A stretch of 64,000 nucleotides of DNA, taken from assembly GCA_965117035.1 (NCBI GenBank), contig OZ220748.1:2170001-2234000 (forward strand). The letters are read 5' to 3'. Both the position numbers and the translations under genes were made by a program. Below the pieces are notes generated by a model. That model made no database searches and was not told the origin of the DNA. It worked only from the letters and a program-made list of their open reading frames with translations. This DNA comes from CAZENU01 sp965117035 (GTDB lineage Bacteria > Chloroflexota > Dehalococcoidia > Lucifugimonadales > CAZENU01). Of the stretch, positions 1 through 7,823 are shown piece after piece (positions within the stretch are counted from its first letter, which is position 1; each line of letters opens with the position of its first letter).

Positions 1-29
1 GAGGAGGGAAGAGTCACCGTTGCGTTTCT

Positions 30-202
30 TGTTCTCCCTCCCCTGGCGGGAGGGAGTTGGAGGGAGGGGGCGTCTTGGGCCGCTGGCCGCGTCGTGGTGG
101 TTCGGCAGGCGGGATCACCCACCTCGGTCCTCTCCCGTCGAGGGAGAGGAGGTAAGAATCACCCTCGCCTCGGTCCTCCCGTCGAGGGAGAGGAGGGGGA
201 GG
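30..202. repeat. Palindromic intergenic repeats (REP-like)
   Basis: The stretch holds one copy of the CCTCCCCTGGCGGGAGG type and two copies of the CTCTCCCGTCGAGGGAGAGG type of short palindrome. Both recur in other intergenic gaps of this window (about 12.1, 12.3, 17.0, 17.1, 19.6, 33.9/35.0 and 47.4 kb). They lie just downstream of the inositol-phosphate synthase gene and may act as a terminator or mRNA-end stem-loop. No coding potential was recognised. Confidence 0.6.
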
Positions 203-205
203 GCG

Positions 206-1726
206 TCAGTCGCCGCGGTAGTACTCCATGCCGAGGTGGGTGATCTGCTCGGCGCCCATGAGCCAGCGCAGCGTGTTCTTGAGCTTCGTCTGCTGGATGA
301 AAAGGTCGTGCTCCGGGTACACCGTCGCGGCGTGCTGCGGGCTCTTGAAGTAGAACGACAGCCACTCCTGGATGCCGAACAGCCCCGCGCGCTTGGCCAG
401 GTCCATGAACAGCACCAGGTCGAGCACCAGCGGCGCCGCCAGGATCGAGTCGGAGCACAGGAAGTTGACCTTGAGCTGCATCCGGCGGCCGAGCCAGCCG
501 AACAGGTCGATCGTGTCCCAGCCCTCCTTGTCGTCGCCGCGGGGCGGGTAGTAGTTGATGCGCACCTTGTGGTAGGCGTCGCCGTACAGCTCCGGGTACA
601 TGTCCGGCTGCAGGATGTGCTCCAGGACGCCCAGCTTCGACTCCTCCTTGGTCCTGAAGTTCTCCGGCTCGTCGAGCACCTCGCCGTCGCGGTTGCCCAG
701 GATGTTCGTGGAGAACCAGCCGTCCATCCCGAGCATGCGCGCCTTCAGCATCGGGCCGATGACCGTCTTGACCAGCGTCTGGCCCGTCTTGAAGTCCTTG
801 CCGCAGATCGGGACGCGCTCGTCCCGCGACATGCGCTCCAGGGCCGGGATGTCGACGGTCAGGTTGGGGGCGCCGTTGATGAAGGGGACGCCCTCCAGCA
901 GCGCCGCGTAGGCGTAGACCATCGACGGCGCGATGTTGGCGTCGTTGTCCTCGAGGCCGCCGAGGAAGCTCTCGATGTCCCGGTGGACCTCCGCCTCTTC
1001 AATGAATTTTTCGGTCGACGCGCACCAGATCATCACCAGCCGGTCGCAGCCGTGATCGGCCTTGAACCGGCGCATGTCCTCGCGGACCCTGTCGACGAGC
1101 TGCAGCTTGGTGTCGACGGTGATGGTGTTGTCGCCCTCGATCCGCTTCACGTACTCGGTGTCGAACGCCGCGGGCATCGGCTCGACCGACTTCAGGAAGT
1201 CGCTGATCGGGTCGAGGTCCTCCAGCCGGTTGAGCACGCCGCACTTGAGCGCGGCCTCGTAGGCGTTGTCGGCGATCGGGTCCCAGGCGCCGAAGACGAG
1301 CTGGTCGAGCGCCGCCAGCGGCACGAACTCGCGGACGGGCGGCGTGTGGCCGTCGCTGCGCTTGCCGAGCCGGATCGTCGCCATCTGGCTGATGGAGCCG
1401 ACGGGTAGGCCCATGCCGCGCCGGATGTGCTCGACGCCGGCGATGAATGTGGACGACACGGCGCCGAGTCCGACGAGCAGCACGCCGAGCTTGCCGTCGG
1501 CCGGCTCGATGTCCGGGCCGTTGGGCGACACGAAGTGCCTGGGCTCCAAGGCGATGCCCCTGTCTCGGGCCAGGTCGAGCAGCGGCTCGTGCCACTGCGC
1601 GGGGATGCGCCCGGTCTTGGCCCAGTGCTGGACCGTGCTCTGGCTTCTGTCCAGCAGCCGCGCCAGCGCCGACTGCCCTCCGAACCGTTCGATGACCTGC
1701 TCCGCGGGGTTCTGTTGCTTGTTCAT
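206..1726 (-). CDS. Inositol-3-phosphate synthase fused to an N-terminal HTH domain
   Basis: A 506-residue protein. Residues about 80-506 match the prokaryotic myo-inositol-1-phosphate synthase family, which converts glucose 6-phosphate to inositol 3-phosphate with bound NAD. The dinucleotide motif LLVGLGAVSS lies at about residues 83-92, and the C-terminal part carries family-typical stretches such as KVNFLCSDSILAAPLVLD. Residues about 10-60 (FGGQSALARLLDRSQSTVQHW) look like a Cro/YdaS-type helix-turn-helix, which is not part of the ordinary enzyme. There is no internal Met or obvious ribosome site between the two parts, so the fusion appears real. The upstream promoter carries a 7+7 bp palindrome, and the predicted transcript starts at the ATG. 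The HTH may regulate its own gene; that is inference. Enzyme assignment is strong, DNA binding is untested. Confidence 0.88.
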   Translation of the reverse strand: MNKQQNPAEQVIERFGGQSALARLLDRSQSTVQHWAKTGRIPAQWHEPLLDLARDRGIALEPRHFVSPNGPDIEPADGKLGVLLVGLGAVSSTFIAGVEHIRRGMGLPVGSISQMATIRLGKRSDGHTPPVREFVPLAALDQLVFGAWDPIADNAYEAALKCGVLNRLEDLDPISDFLKSVEPMPAAFDTEYVKRIEGDNTITVDTKLQLVDRVREDMRRFKADHGCDRLVMIWCASTEKFIEEAEVHRDIESFLGGLEDNDANIAPSMVYAYAALLEGVPFINGAPNLTVDIPALERMSRDERVPICGKDFKTGQTLVKTVIGPMLKARMLGMDGWFSTNILGNRDGEVLDEPENFRTKEESKLGVLEHILQPDMYPELYGDAYHKVRINYYPPRGDDKEGWDTIDLFGWLGRRMQLKVNFLCSDSILAAPLVLDLVLFMDLAKRAGLFGIQEWLSFYFKSPQHAATVYPEHDLFIQQTKLKNTLRWLMGAEQITHLGMEYYRGD

Positions 1727-1732
1727 GCCCGC

Positions 1733-1762
1733 ATGCTACCAAAGTTTTCGGTAGCACGTCAA
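1733..1762 (-). promoter_or_regulatory. Promoter with embedded operator-like palindrome
   Basis: Read on the minus strand, TTGACG (1757-1762), an 18-bp spacer and TAGCAT (1733-1738) form a sigma-70-like promoter. A palindrome TGCTACC-N9-GGTAGCA covers 1734-1756, that is the whole spacer and most of the -10 box. The expected +1 falls on the A of the ATG at 1726, giving a leaderless mRNA. The placement would let a bound repressor block polymerase; the HTH fused to the adjacent enzyme is the obvious candidate. Confidence 0.55.
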
Positions 1763-1838
1763 GCACTATTGCCGCGCCTTTCCACTCAGGGATGGTTGCG
1801 TGTGCGAGGCACAAGAGGGCGGTGGATGCCACAGTACT

Positions 1839-2551
1839 TCATGCTGCTCTCCACCTTACCCTTCGTTTGGCCGGTAAGAAAGGCACAGCCTCATCTCGCA
1901 GCCGACACGCAACGAGAAGTATCCGGCTGTTCCACTCCGGTCTGCCATCCCCGTCTCGCCCCAGCGCCACCACCTTGGCGTTGTCGCAAAGGCAGCGACC
2001 GGGCACACCTCCGAAGTACCCGAATGCATTGATGTGGCACCTGATGAAGGTCGCTACTTCGGCCCGCCGGACGAACTCGACGTAGATGGCCCGCGACCAG
2101 CTCAACACCATCACGAAGGCCCACACTCGACGCTTGCGCCTATCCACTCCAACGTAGGCGAAGCTGCCCAGTCCACCTGGGCCTGGTCACGAGGCGTCGT
2201 CTCGAACCGCACCGTCCCATGGGACTGGCGCGGCCGGCGCCGATGCCCCACGTAGTTGGTCAGCGTGGAACAGCCGCCGTCGTATACCAACTCCCTGTTC
2301 TCGCGTAGGAACACTACGCAGTTGTCCAGCCCCTCCGAAAACCGTCCATCTATGTGCTCTGTGTATGGGCCCGGTTTGACCCCCGCTTCTAGCGGGGCTC
2401 GCCCTTGGGAACTTTTGCCGAGCATACATACCTGCGCATTGTGTTCCGGGAGATCCCCAAGTCCCTCGAACTCCCTCGGATCGCCCTCCCCTCGCCCTCC
2501 AATTCGTACAACTCTTTCACCAACCTGACCTGCTCCCAGTCTTTGTACCAC
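1839..2551 (-). pseudogene. IS21-family IstA transposase remnant
   Basis: Two frames together recreate the middle of an IstA transposase. The upstream piece (2551 to 2111) contains HIDGRFSEGLDNC and TVRFETTPRDQAQVDW. The downstream piece (2147 to 1839) contains AFVMVLSWSRAIYVEF and AFGYFGGVPGRCLCDNAK. These correspond to the VRFET.PG.QAQVDWG and YFGGVP....YDN motifs of IS21 enzymes, including catalytic Asp positions. At least one frameshift separates the pieces. The N-terminal HTH, the C-terminus and the partner gene istB are missing, and the IS3 element abuts its 5' side. It is a dead fragment. Confidence 0.75.
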
Positions 2552-2554
2552 TCG

Positions 2555-3069
2555 TTATGTTAGTCCGACAAGGACTGGGAGAGGCTCTGCAGGCATGAGG
2601 GTCTCCGGCGCCGGCGGCCTGTAGCCCAGAGAGCTGTGCGGCCTGACCCGGCTGTAGGTCTGCCTGTACCGCTCCGTCAGCACGCGCACCTCGGGTAGCG
2701 CGTAGAAGACCTCCCTGTCTAGCAACTCGTCTCTCAGCTTCCCGTTGAAGCTCTCGATGTAGCCGTTCTCCCACGGTGCCCGGGGCTCAATGTAGAGCGT
2801 CCGGGCTCCCACTCTTCCAAGCCACTCACGCACAGCCCTGGCTGTGAACCCCGGTCCGTTGTCCGAGCGAGTGTGGTCCGGCACTCCTCTGATCAACATC
2901 AGTTCGGCGAGCACCTCTATCACATCGGCAGACCGTATGCTGCGGGCGGCCCGGATCGCCAGACACTCCCTGGTGTACTCGTCCATGACCGTCCGCAACC
3001 ACACTCCCCCGCCGTGATGCAGCCTGACCTGCACGAAGTCGTAGGCCACACGTGGTTCTTCCACTCAGC
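2555..3069 (-). pseudogene. IS3-family OrfB transposase, C-terminal piece
   Basis: This piece holds most of the integrase core: catalytic Asp in AYDFVQVRLHHGG, Asp in TRSDNGPGF and Glu in APWENGYIESFNGKLRDE, followed by the usual RPHSSLGYRPPAPE tail. Its upstream continuation lies more than 1.1 kb away at 4241-4600, on the far side of the IS110 insertion. Reading KNHVW in one frame then AYDF in the next shows a 1-nt deletion close to the junction. It cannot give a full-length transposase. Confidence 0.8.
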
Positions 3070-4240
3070 AACTGTCATGGAAGTCAAGCGATTTGGGCTG
3101 TCTGGTGCCTGGTCGGGTCCCAGGGAGTCTGGTCTCGGAACATGACGTTGATGATCGTCAGCAGCTTCCTCATCGCTGCGGTCAGCGCCACCTTCTTCGC
3201 CTTGCCCCCGCGCACAGCCGGTCGTAGAACCCCTTGATGGCCGGATTCTTCCGTATGGCCACTAGTGTGGCCATGTACAGGACTCTGCGCACCGACGCCC
3301 TGCCTCCCCACGTCGTACGCTGGCCCCTGAACTGGCCGCTGTCCCTGTTGAAGGGCACCACTCCCACCAGGGCGGCGATCTCCCTGTGATTCAGGCGACC
3401 CAGCTCCGGCAGCTCAGCCATGAGCACGCTCGACATCACACGCCCGATCCCGGGAACGCTGGTGAGCAGGTCGTCCTTGGCTCTCCACACAGGGCTGGAT
3501 CGGACGAACTCCTTGATCTGACGGTCGAGCTCTCCTCTGCCATCGGACAGCCAGGCGATGTGCTCGTCGATGTGGGGCCGCAGTACAGGGGGCGCCTGAC
3601 GGAGCCGGTTGCCCTCTGACGTGATCATCTGCACGATCTGGGCCCTTCTGCGAATCAGGGCGCGCAACTCCAGCTCATCCTCATCAGGCAGAGGCCGGAT
3701 CTGCGGCTTGACCGCCTCGGCAAAGCGCGCCAGTACCTTGGCGTCAAGCTGATCGGTCTTGGCGTTCATGCCGATGGAACGGCCAAAGTCGTGTACATGC
3801 CGTGGGTTGACCACCGCTACGGCGTATCCCGCCGCAGTCAACGCCGATGCCACCAGGTACTCGTACCCGCCGCTGGATTCCACGCATACGAGTCTGGGCG
3901 CTACGCGACCCAGAGACTCGTATGCAGCGCCGCGATGCCTTCAGGACTGTTTGACTCCCTCCAGCCACCGGTCTCCGACGATACGCAGATGTCCAAGTGG
4001 TCCTTGGACACGTCGATCCCTACGTACACCTCCTGACTGCTCATTGATCTCCCCCTGTCTATACTGAGGCTGGTCTCCCGCTCTGTCCCATCCTCGCAGA
4101 TACGGACTCGATGTCCGGCAACTGTTCGGGTTCTGGGGAGACCGGGGCGTGACGATCCTGCTGAGTGACGGTCTGCAATGACCCGGGCCAAATCGATCTG
4201 TCACGCCCCTGTACCCTCTTCACTGTACCCGATTTCAGGA
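3070..4240 (-). mobile_element. IS110-family element inserted in IS3 orfB
   Basis: The segment separates the two halves of the IS3 orfB: the NDGSCVRLRP codons end near 4241 and KNHVW resumes near 3069. It contains a frameshifted DEDD recombinase gene and about 195 nt of non-coding sequence (4045-4240) between its 5' end and the right boundary. No terminal inverted repeats are evident, as expected for IS110. In IS110-group elements the non-coding segment upstream of the recombinase encodes the bridge RNA, so 4045-4240 is the likely location here. Exact boundaries are uncertain by several bases. Confidence 0.65.
3084..4044 (-). pseudogene. IS110-family DEDD transposase, frameshifted
   Basis: The gene starts at the ATG at 4044, behind a GGGGGAG ribosome site, with YVGIDVSKDHLDICV supplying the first catalytic Asp. 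After a frameshift near 3905 the frame continues with CVESSGGYEYLV (Glu) and KTDQLDAKVLARF (two Asp). The C-terminal Tnp_20-like region follows (SVPGIGRVMSSVLMAELPEL and FRGQRTTWGGRASVRR). A second frameshift near 3208 precedes the final KKVALTAAMRKLLTIINVM. Catalytic residues are kept but the two frameshifts inactivate the gene. Confidence 0.8.
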
Positions 4241-4600
4241 TACAAGGCCGCAGACGCACACAGGAGCCGTCATTGAGCCACAGCCGTCCTCTCCTGGGCT
4301 GCTTCGCAGGTACCTTCAGCCCTTTCCTGTCGCCATATCCTCTCAACCCGCTTGTGGTTCACATGCCAGCCACGATGCCGCAGAAGGGCGGTGATCCTAC
4401 GGTAGCCGTACCTGCCGAACTGACTGGCCAAATCCACGATCTCCTCGGCCAGCGCCTTCTCGTCGTCCGCGGGACTGGGCTCGTAGCGCTGTGTGGACCG
4501 AGGATGACCCAGCACCCAGCAGGCGCGCCGCTCCGAGACTCCAAAGATCACCTTCACGTGGTCGACACACTGGCGGTGACGTGGAGGGCTCAGAAGTCTC
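4241..4600 (-). pseudogene. IS3-family OrfB transposase, N-terminal piece
   Basis: Contains VSERRACWVLGHPRSTQRY and GRYGYRRITALLRHRGW, then VNHKRVERIWRQE. These are the HTH_21-type N-terminal motifs of IS3 OrfB proteins. A frame change near 4330 links to EGLKVPAKQPRRGRLWLND, and the frame then runs out of the IS3 sequence into IS110 at about 4240. Together with the piece at 2555-3069 it would rebuild one OrfB. Confidence 0.75.
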
Positions 4601-4615
4601 CCTCCGACGCCCCTC

Positions 4616-4864
4616 TCAGTATCTGGTTTCCAGCGTCAGGTCGGCCACCGCTCTCTTCAGGCGTCTGGCTTGGTCGATCCTGAGGCCTCCGTACTCGGTG
4701 CGCCACCGGTAGAAGGCCTGCTCGGTCACTCCTATCCGGCGGGCGGCCTGGCCAACTGTGCCGCCCTCGGCTATCGCCACCTCAGCCTCTCTCAGCTTGT
4801 TGATCACCTGCTCCGGCGGGATGTCTCCTCCTGGCCGTCTTTCTACGGCCCCAAGGCTAACCAT
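4616..4864 (-). CDS. IS3-family OrfA (transposase DNA-binding subunit)
   Basis: An 82-residue protein with the HTH_8-type transposase core: PPEQVINKLREAEVAIAEG, then VGQAARRIGVTEQAFYRW, then YGGLRIDQARRLK. In intact IS3 elements OrfA binds the terminal repeats and is joined to OrfB by -1 frameshifting. The ATG lies about 31 bp inside the right terminal repeat, the usual position. The frame itself looks intact, but its partner orfB is destroyed. Confidence 0.75.
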   Translation of the reverse strand: MVSLGAVERRPGGDIPPEQVINKLREAEVAIAEGGTVGQAARRIGVTEQAFYRWRTEYGGLRIDQARRLKRAVADLTLETRY

Positions 4865-5197
4865 TCGACTTGTACCAGTTCTTGGGGGCAGGTCAGCGCC
4901 ATGAAGCCCAAGGTGAGCAGCGGTATTCGATAGCCCCGGTTGACATCGAGCTGTAACATCCCCGAACTGTTCTCAACGCCACCCGAAATTCAAGCAGAAA
5001 GCGAAAAAAGGAGGGCGGGTGATCGCGTCCATACGCCGCGGGCAGTCGAGAGAAGCCGCCTCGCAGAATACGGGACTGAGAGGTCAGCCACAAACGCGAG
5101 TCCCACTTCCCCGCCGGCTGGCCGGGTTCCCTGTTAGACCGGGGCGCCGGGGGCCGTCGCTTCGAGGGCAATCCGGTGACCCGGGTTCAAAGACATA

Positions 5198-5232
5198 AGA
5201 GAGCCCCGTCTGTCGTGCAGGCGGAGCTCTCT
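5198..5232 (-). terminator. Hairpin downstream of the collagen-like gene
   Basis: Arms AGAGAGC and GCTCTCT, extended inward by CCCG.CTG/CAG.CGG pairing with mismatches, form a long stem about 45 bp after the stop codon at 5276. On the minus strand a T-rich stretch (TATGTCTTT) follows. Consistent with a Rho-independent terminator for that gene. Confidence 0.6.
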
Positions 5233-5275
5233 CCCTTAGGTTAGCGCGTTAGCGCCGGGGGGCTTGCAGCCGAGA

Positions 5276-6313
5276 TTAGCTGCCGCCCTCCTCGGTTACC
5301 TCGTCCTCGGCGGGCTCCTTGGGAACGACCCACAGCGGGGCCTTGTAGTCGGTGTTGCCGGCAGAGTCGGTAACCTCGACCTGCATGGCTCCGGAACCGA
5401 TCGGGTTGGTCGAGCCACCGGAGAAGATCGTCGGCTCGATTTCCGCCGTAGCGGTCCCGTCCTCACCGGCAATCAGGCTGGTCCAGATCGTGCCGTTGAG
5501 CCGGAGGGAGATCAGGTCGCCGGCATCGAAGCCAGCGGCTATGACCGTGATGTTTCCGCCCTCAGCCGCGAGGCCGTTGATGAACAGGCCGTCCTGACCC
5601 ATCGAACCCACCAGGATCGAGCCCTTGACCGGGTCCGGCGGCGGAGGCGGCTGGATCGGCGACTGCGCCTTGACGGCTACAGGCGTCGACGCCCTGGTGC
5701 CGTCCTCGCCCTGCGCGACGAGCGAGAAGATCGTGCCGGCCCTGACGCCGTCGAACAGACGCTGCGCCAGGTTCGGGTTGCCACGGAAGGTGTCCGGCTC
5801 GAAGCTGACCTTCGACGTGTACTCCGCTGCGTCGGCGCTGATGCTGAACGCACCACCTTCGTCGGCGGTCGCGGTCCCAACGACCAAGTTGACGCCCTTG
5901 GAGACGTCCGGCCTGTTGTCGATATCGATGAAGACCGTCACAGGCTCGAACTTCTCGAAGCCGGAGCCCCATATCGTCGCCGTACCGTCAAGGTAGAGCG
6001 TGCCGCCCGCAACGAGTACGGCTGCATCAGGGGAGACTCCGGGAGAGCCGGTTGCGCCACGCGGCCCGACCAGGCCGGGCAGGCCGGGCTTGCCAGGCTC
6101 GCCGGGCGCGCCGGGGAGACCGGGCTTGCCGGGGTCGCCGGGATCGCCCTGGGGACCTTGCAGGCCGGGCAGGCCGGGCTTGCCCGGCAGACCCGGAGGT
6201 CCAGGTAGTCCCGGCTTGCCGGGCTCGCCGGCACAGGCCGCCAGGACCATCATCGAGAACATCGAGATGAGCACGGCCAGCAGAACAGAACGCCTTGTTA
6301 GGTTGGTAGTCAT
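5276..6313 (-). CDS. Collagen-like lipoprotein
   Basis: 345 residues from the ATG at 6313, chosen because GAGAGGGG precedes it by five bases; an in-frame ATG at 6343 is less well supported. The signal peptide ends in a lipobox (VLAAC). The lipidated Cys is followed, after one Ala, by about 22 uninterrupted Gly-X-Y triplets, mostly GKP, GLP, GEP and GDP, a bacterial collagen-type triple helix. The remaining 240 residues look like repeated beta-sandwich units (TIWGSGFEKFEPVTVFI, then ITVIAAGFDAGDLISLRL), resembling IPT/TIG-like surface modules, with a Pro linker (IQPPPPPDPVK) between. Likely a trimeric, membrane-anchored surface stalk. It has its own strong promoter and terminator, so it is a single-gene transcript. 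No exact family is recognised. Confidence 0.8.
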   Translation of the reverse strand: MTTNLTRRSVLLAVLISMFSMMVLAACAGEPGKPGLPGPPGLPGKPGLPGLQGPQGDPGDPGKPGLPGAPGEPGKPGLPGLVGPRGATGSPGVSPDAAVLVAGGTLYLDGTATIWGSGFEKFEPVTVFIDIDNRPDVSKGVNLVVGTATADEGGAFSISADAAEYTSKVSFEPDTFRGNPNLAQRLFDGVRAGTIFSLVAQGEDGTRASTPVAVKAQSPIQPPPPPDPVKGSILVGSMGQDGLFINGLAAEGGNITVIAAGFDAGDLISLRLNGTIWTSLIAGEDGTATAEIEPTIFSGGSTNPIGSGAMQVEVTDSAGNTDYKAPLWVVPKEPAEDEVTEEGGS

Positions 6314-6433
6314 TTCGCCCCTCTCTAAAGAATCCGTTTTCAACCGATCGCCCGTAGGTTGACCATATCAGGCCTCGCCAAGACACGACGAGCGCCGCAG
6401 GGGATTCCCGGCGACCTGCCTGAAGGCTGCACT

Positions 6434-6461
6434 ATTATATATCCACGAATGGGGTTGTCAA
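6434..6461 (-). promoter_or_regulatory. Consensus promoter for the collagen-like gene
   Basis: On the minus strand TTGACA (6456-6461), a 16-bp spacer and TATAAT (6434-6439) match sigma-70 hexamers exactly. Expected start of transcription is near 6427, leaving a leader of about 115 nt before the ATG at 6313. Confidence 0.7.
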
Positions 6462-6581
6462 CCCCTATCCCCGCCCTGTCGCCAAGACGTTTCGCTGTTG
6501 GTGGCTAACATCCCCCTCGCCGCCGCCGACGCGGGCCGAAGTCCGCGGGAGCCCCGCCGGGGCCGCGGTGGTCCGCCGGTC

Positions 6582-6610
6582 TTGTTGCGATAGGGCGGCC
6601 TTGCTATATT
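6582..6610 (+). promoter_or_regulatory. Promoter of tRNA-Arg
   Basis: TTGTTG (6582-6587), a 17-bp spacer and TATATT (6605-6610) lie directly upstream of the tRNA. The expected start at about 6617 is next to the mature 5' end at 6619. Confidence 0.55.
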
Positions 6611-6618
6611 GACGACTG

Positions 6619-6690
6619 GCCCCTGTAGCTCAGCGGATAGAGCACTGGCCTCCGGAGCCAGGTGCGCGGGTTCGAGTCCCGCCGGGGGCG
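6619..6690 (+). tRNA. tRNA-Arg (anticodon CCG)
   Basis: A full cloverleaf can be drawn. Acceptor GCCCCTG pairs with CGGGGGC (one G-U), followed by D arm GCTC/GAGC, anticodon stem CTGGC/GCCAG with loop CTCCGGA, a 4-nt variable loop, and T arm GCGGG-TTCGAGT-CCCGC. The discriminator is G at 6690 and CCA is not encoded. Anticodon CCG reads the arginine codon CGG, in keeping with a GC-rich genome. Its 3' end lies four bases from the stop of the convergent dehydrogenase gene. Confidence 0.95.
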
Positions 6691-6693
6691 CTC

Positions 6694-7674
6694 CTAGAAC
6701 CATCTCGGCTTGTCCACGATGTTCCGCAGCTCCCTGCCCTCGTCGAACCGGACGCAGTTGTCCATGAAGACCTCCGCCCGCCGCTCCTCCACGTAGGGCC
6801 CGTCCGCGGCCACGTGCGGCGTCATCAGGACGCCCGGCGTGGTCCACAGCGCATGGTCCGCCGGCAACGGCTCGGTCTCGTACACGTCCAGGCCCGCGCC
6901 CGCGATCTCCCCGGCGCGCAGCGCCTCCACCAGGTCGTCGAGCACGACCGTCGGCCCCCGCCCAATGTTGATCAGGAAGGCCGTCGGCTTCATCAGCCGG
7001 AACACGGGCGCGGCGAACATGCCCCGCGTCTCCGGGGTGTCCGGTACCGTGACGACGACGAAGTCGGCCCTGGGAAGGAGTTCGTGGAGCCGGTCGGGAT
7101 CGTACAGCTCCGACACCCCAGGCGGCGGTTCCGTAACGCGGGCGTCCACACCCAGCACGGTGATGCCGAAGTCCGAGCACAGCCGTGCCGCCTCCGCGCC
7201 GATGCTGCCGACGCCCACGATGACGGCGGTGGCCTCGCGAAGGTAGACGGTCGGCGCGCCCTTCTTCCACTCCCGGCGGAGCTGCTGCGGCAGGTAGACG
7301 TGCATGCCGCGGCTGAAGGCCAGCAGGAACGCCATGATGTGCGGGCCGATGTGGTCGCTGAATATGCCCCTCATGTTCGTGACGACCACGTCGCTGTCGA
7401 CGAGCGCCTGGTGATAGTAGCCGGGCCTCGGCGCGGCCCTGGGGCTCTGGATCCACCTGAGCCGCTTCGCGCGCTCGAACAGCTCAGGGATGACGTCGCC
7501 GAACACCGCGTCCGCTTCTCCGATCGCGTCCATCGCCTCCTCGACCGAGGGGCACGACGCGATCTCCACGTTCGGGATCAGATCCCGCAGTCTTCGCGGC
7601 CACTCCTCGGCCTGCTGCTCCGTGATGTGCGTGTGGATAGGCCCGTTGGCGATGATCACCAGCTTGAACCCCAT
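6694..7674 (-). CDS. D-isomer-specific 2-hydroxyacid dehydrogenase
   Basis: 326 residues from the ATG at 7674, behind an AGGGGAG site; longer upstream starts lack one. It has the split catalytic domain of the family around a Rossmann fold with GVGSIGAEAARL. The catalytic Arg is in INIGRGPTVV, the Glu follows in YETEPLP, and the His is in MTPHVA. Such enzymes reduce 2-oxoacids or oxidise 2-hydroxyacids with NAD(P)H; the GVGSIG and ITVLGVDARV region does not settle cofactor or substrate. It stands alone, convergent with the tRNA gene and divergent from the gene at 7824, so the 149-bp gap at 7675-7823 should hold both promoters. Confidence 0.88.
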   Translation of the reverse strand: MGFKLVIIANGPIHTHITEQQAEEWPRRLRDLIPNVEIASCPSVEEAMDAIGEADAVFGDVIPELFERAKRLRWIQSPRAAPRPGYYHQALVDSDVVVTNMRGIFSDHIGPHIMAFLLAFSRGMHVYLPQQLRREWKKGAPTVYLREATAVIVGVGSIGAEAARLCSDFGITVLGVDARVTEPPPGVSELYDPDRLHELLPRADFVVVTVPDTPETRGMFAAPVFRLMKPTAFLINIGRGPTVVLDDLVEALRAGEIAGAGLDVYETEPLPADHALWTTPGVLMTPHVAADGPYVEERRAEVFMDNCVRFDEGRELRNIVDKPRWF

Positions 7675-7823
7675 CTGTCGCTCCCCTTTGTCCTGGCGTC
7701 CGCGGCTGAGCGACCGTCGTTGTCGCCCCACGACACGCGACCTTACCGCTTCCGCACCGGCCTTGTCGAGCGGGTTTGTGCTAACCTCGGACTCCTCCAC
7801 ACCATCCCCAGCGCCCAGCCGCA

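Larger units (their letters stand above)
2558..4895 (-). mobile_element. IS3-family element, interrupted by IS110
   Basis: The ends carry imperfect inverted repeats: 2558-2581 and the complement of 4872-4895 agree at 15 of 24 positions, with a shared CAAG-ACTGG core and TG at the tips. The element encodes orfA (4616-4864) and an orfB cut into two pieces by an IS110-family insertion (about 3070-4240). No convincing target duplication is visible outside the tips. With orfB broken and a further 1-nt deletion near 3055, it is not autonomous. Confidence 0.65.

Noticed and set aside
20..1408. Open frame of 462 codons on the plus strand
   Set aside because: Shadow of the inositol-phosphate synthase gene and of the adjacent palindromic repeats.
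2550..4900. Target-site duplication of the IS3 element
   Set aside because: Bases flanking the proposed ends (TTA and GCG) do not match, so none is claimed.
5264..6208. Plus-strand frame rich in Gly and Arg
   Set aside because: Complement of the collagen-like tract; no start site, and the minus-strand reading has signal peptide, lipobox, promoter and terminator.
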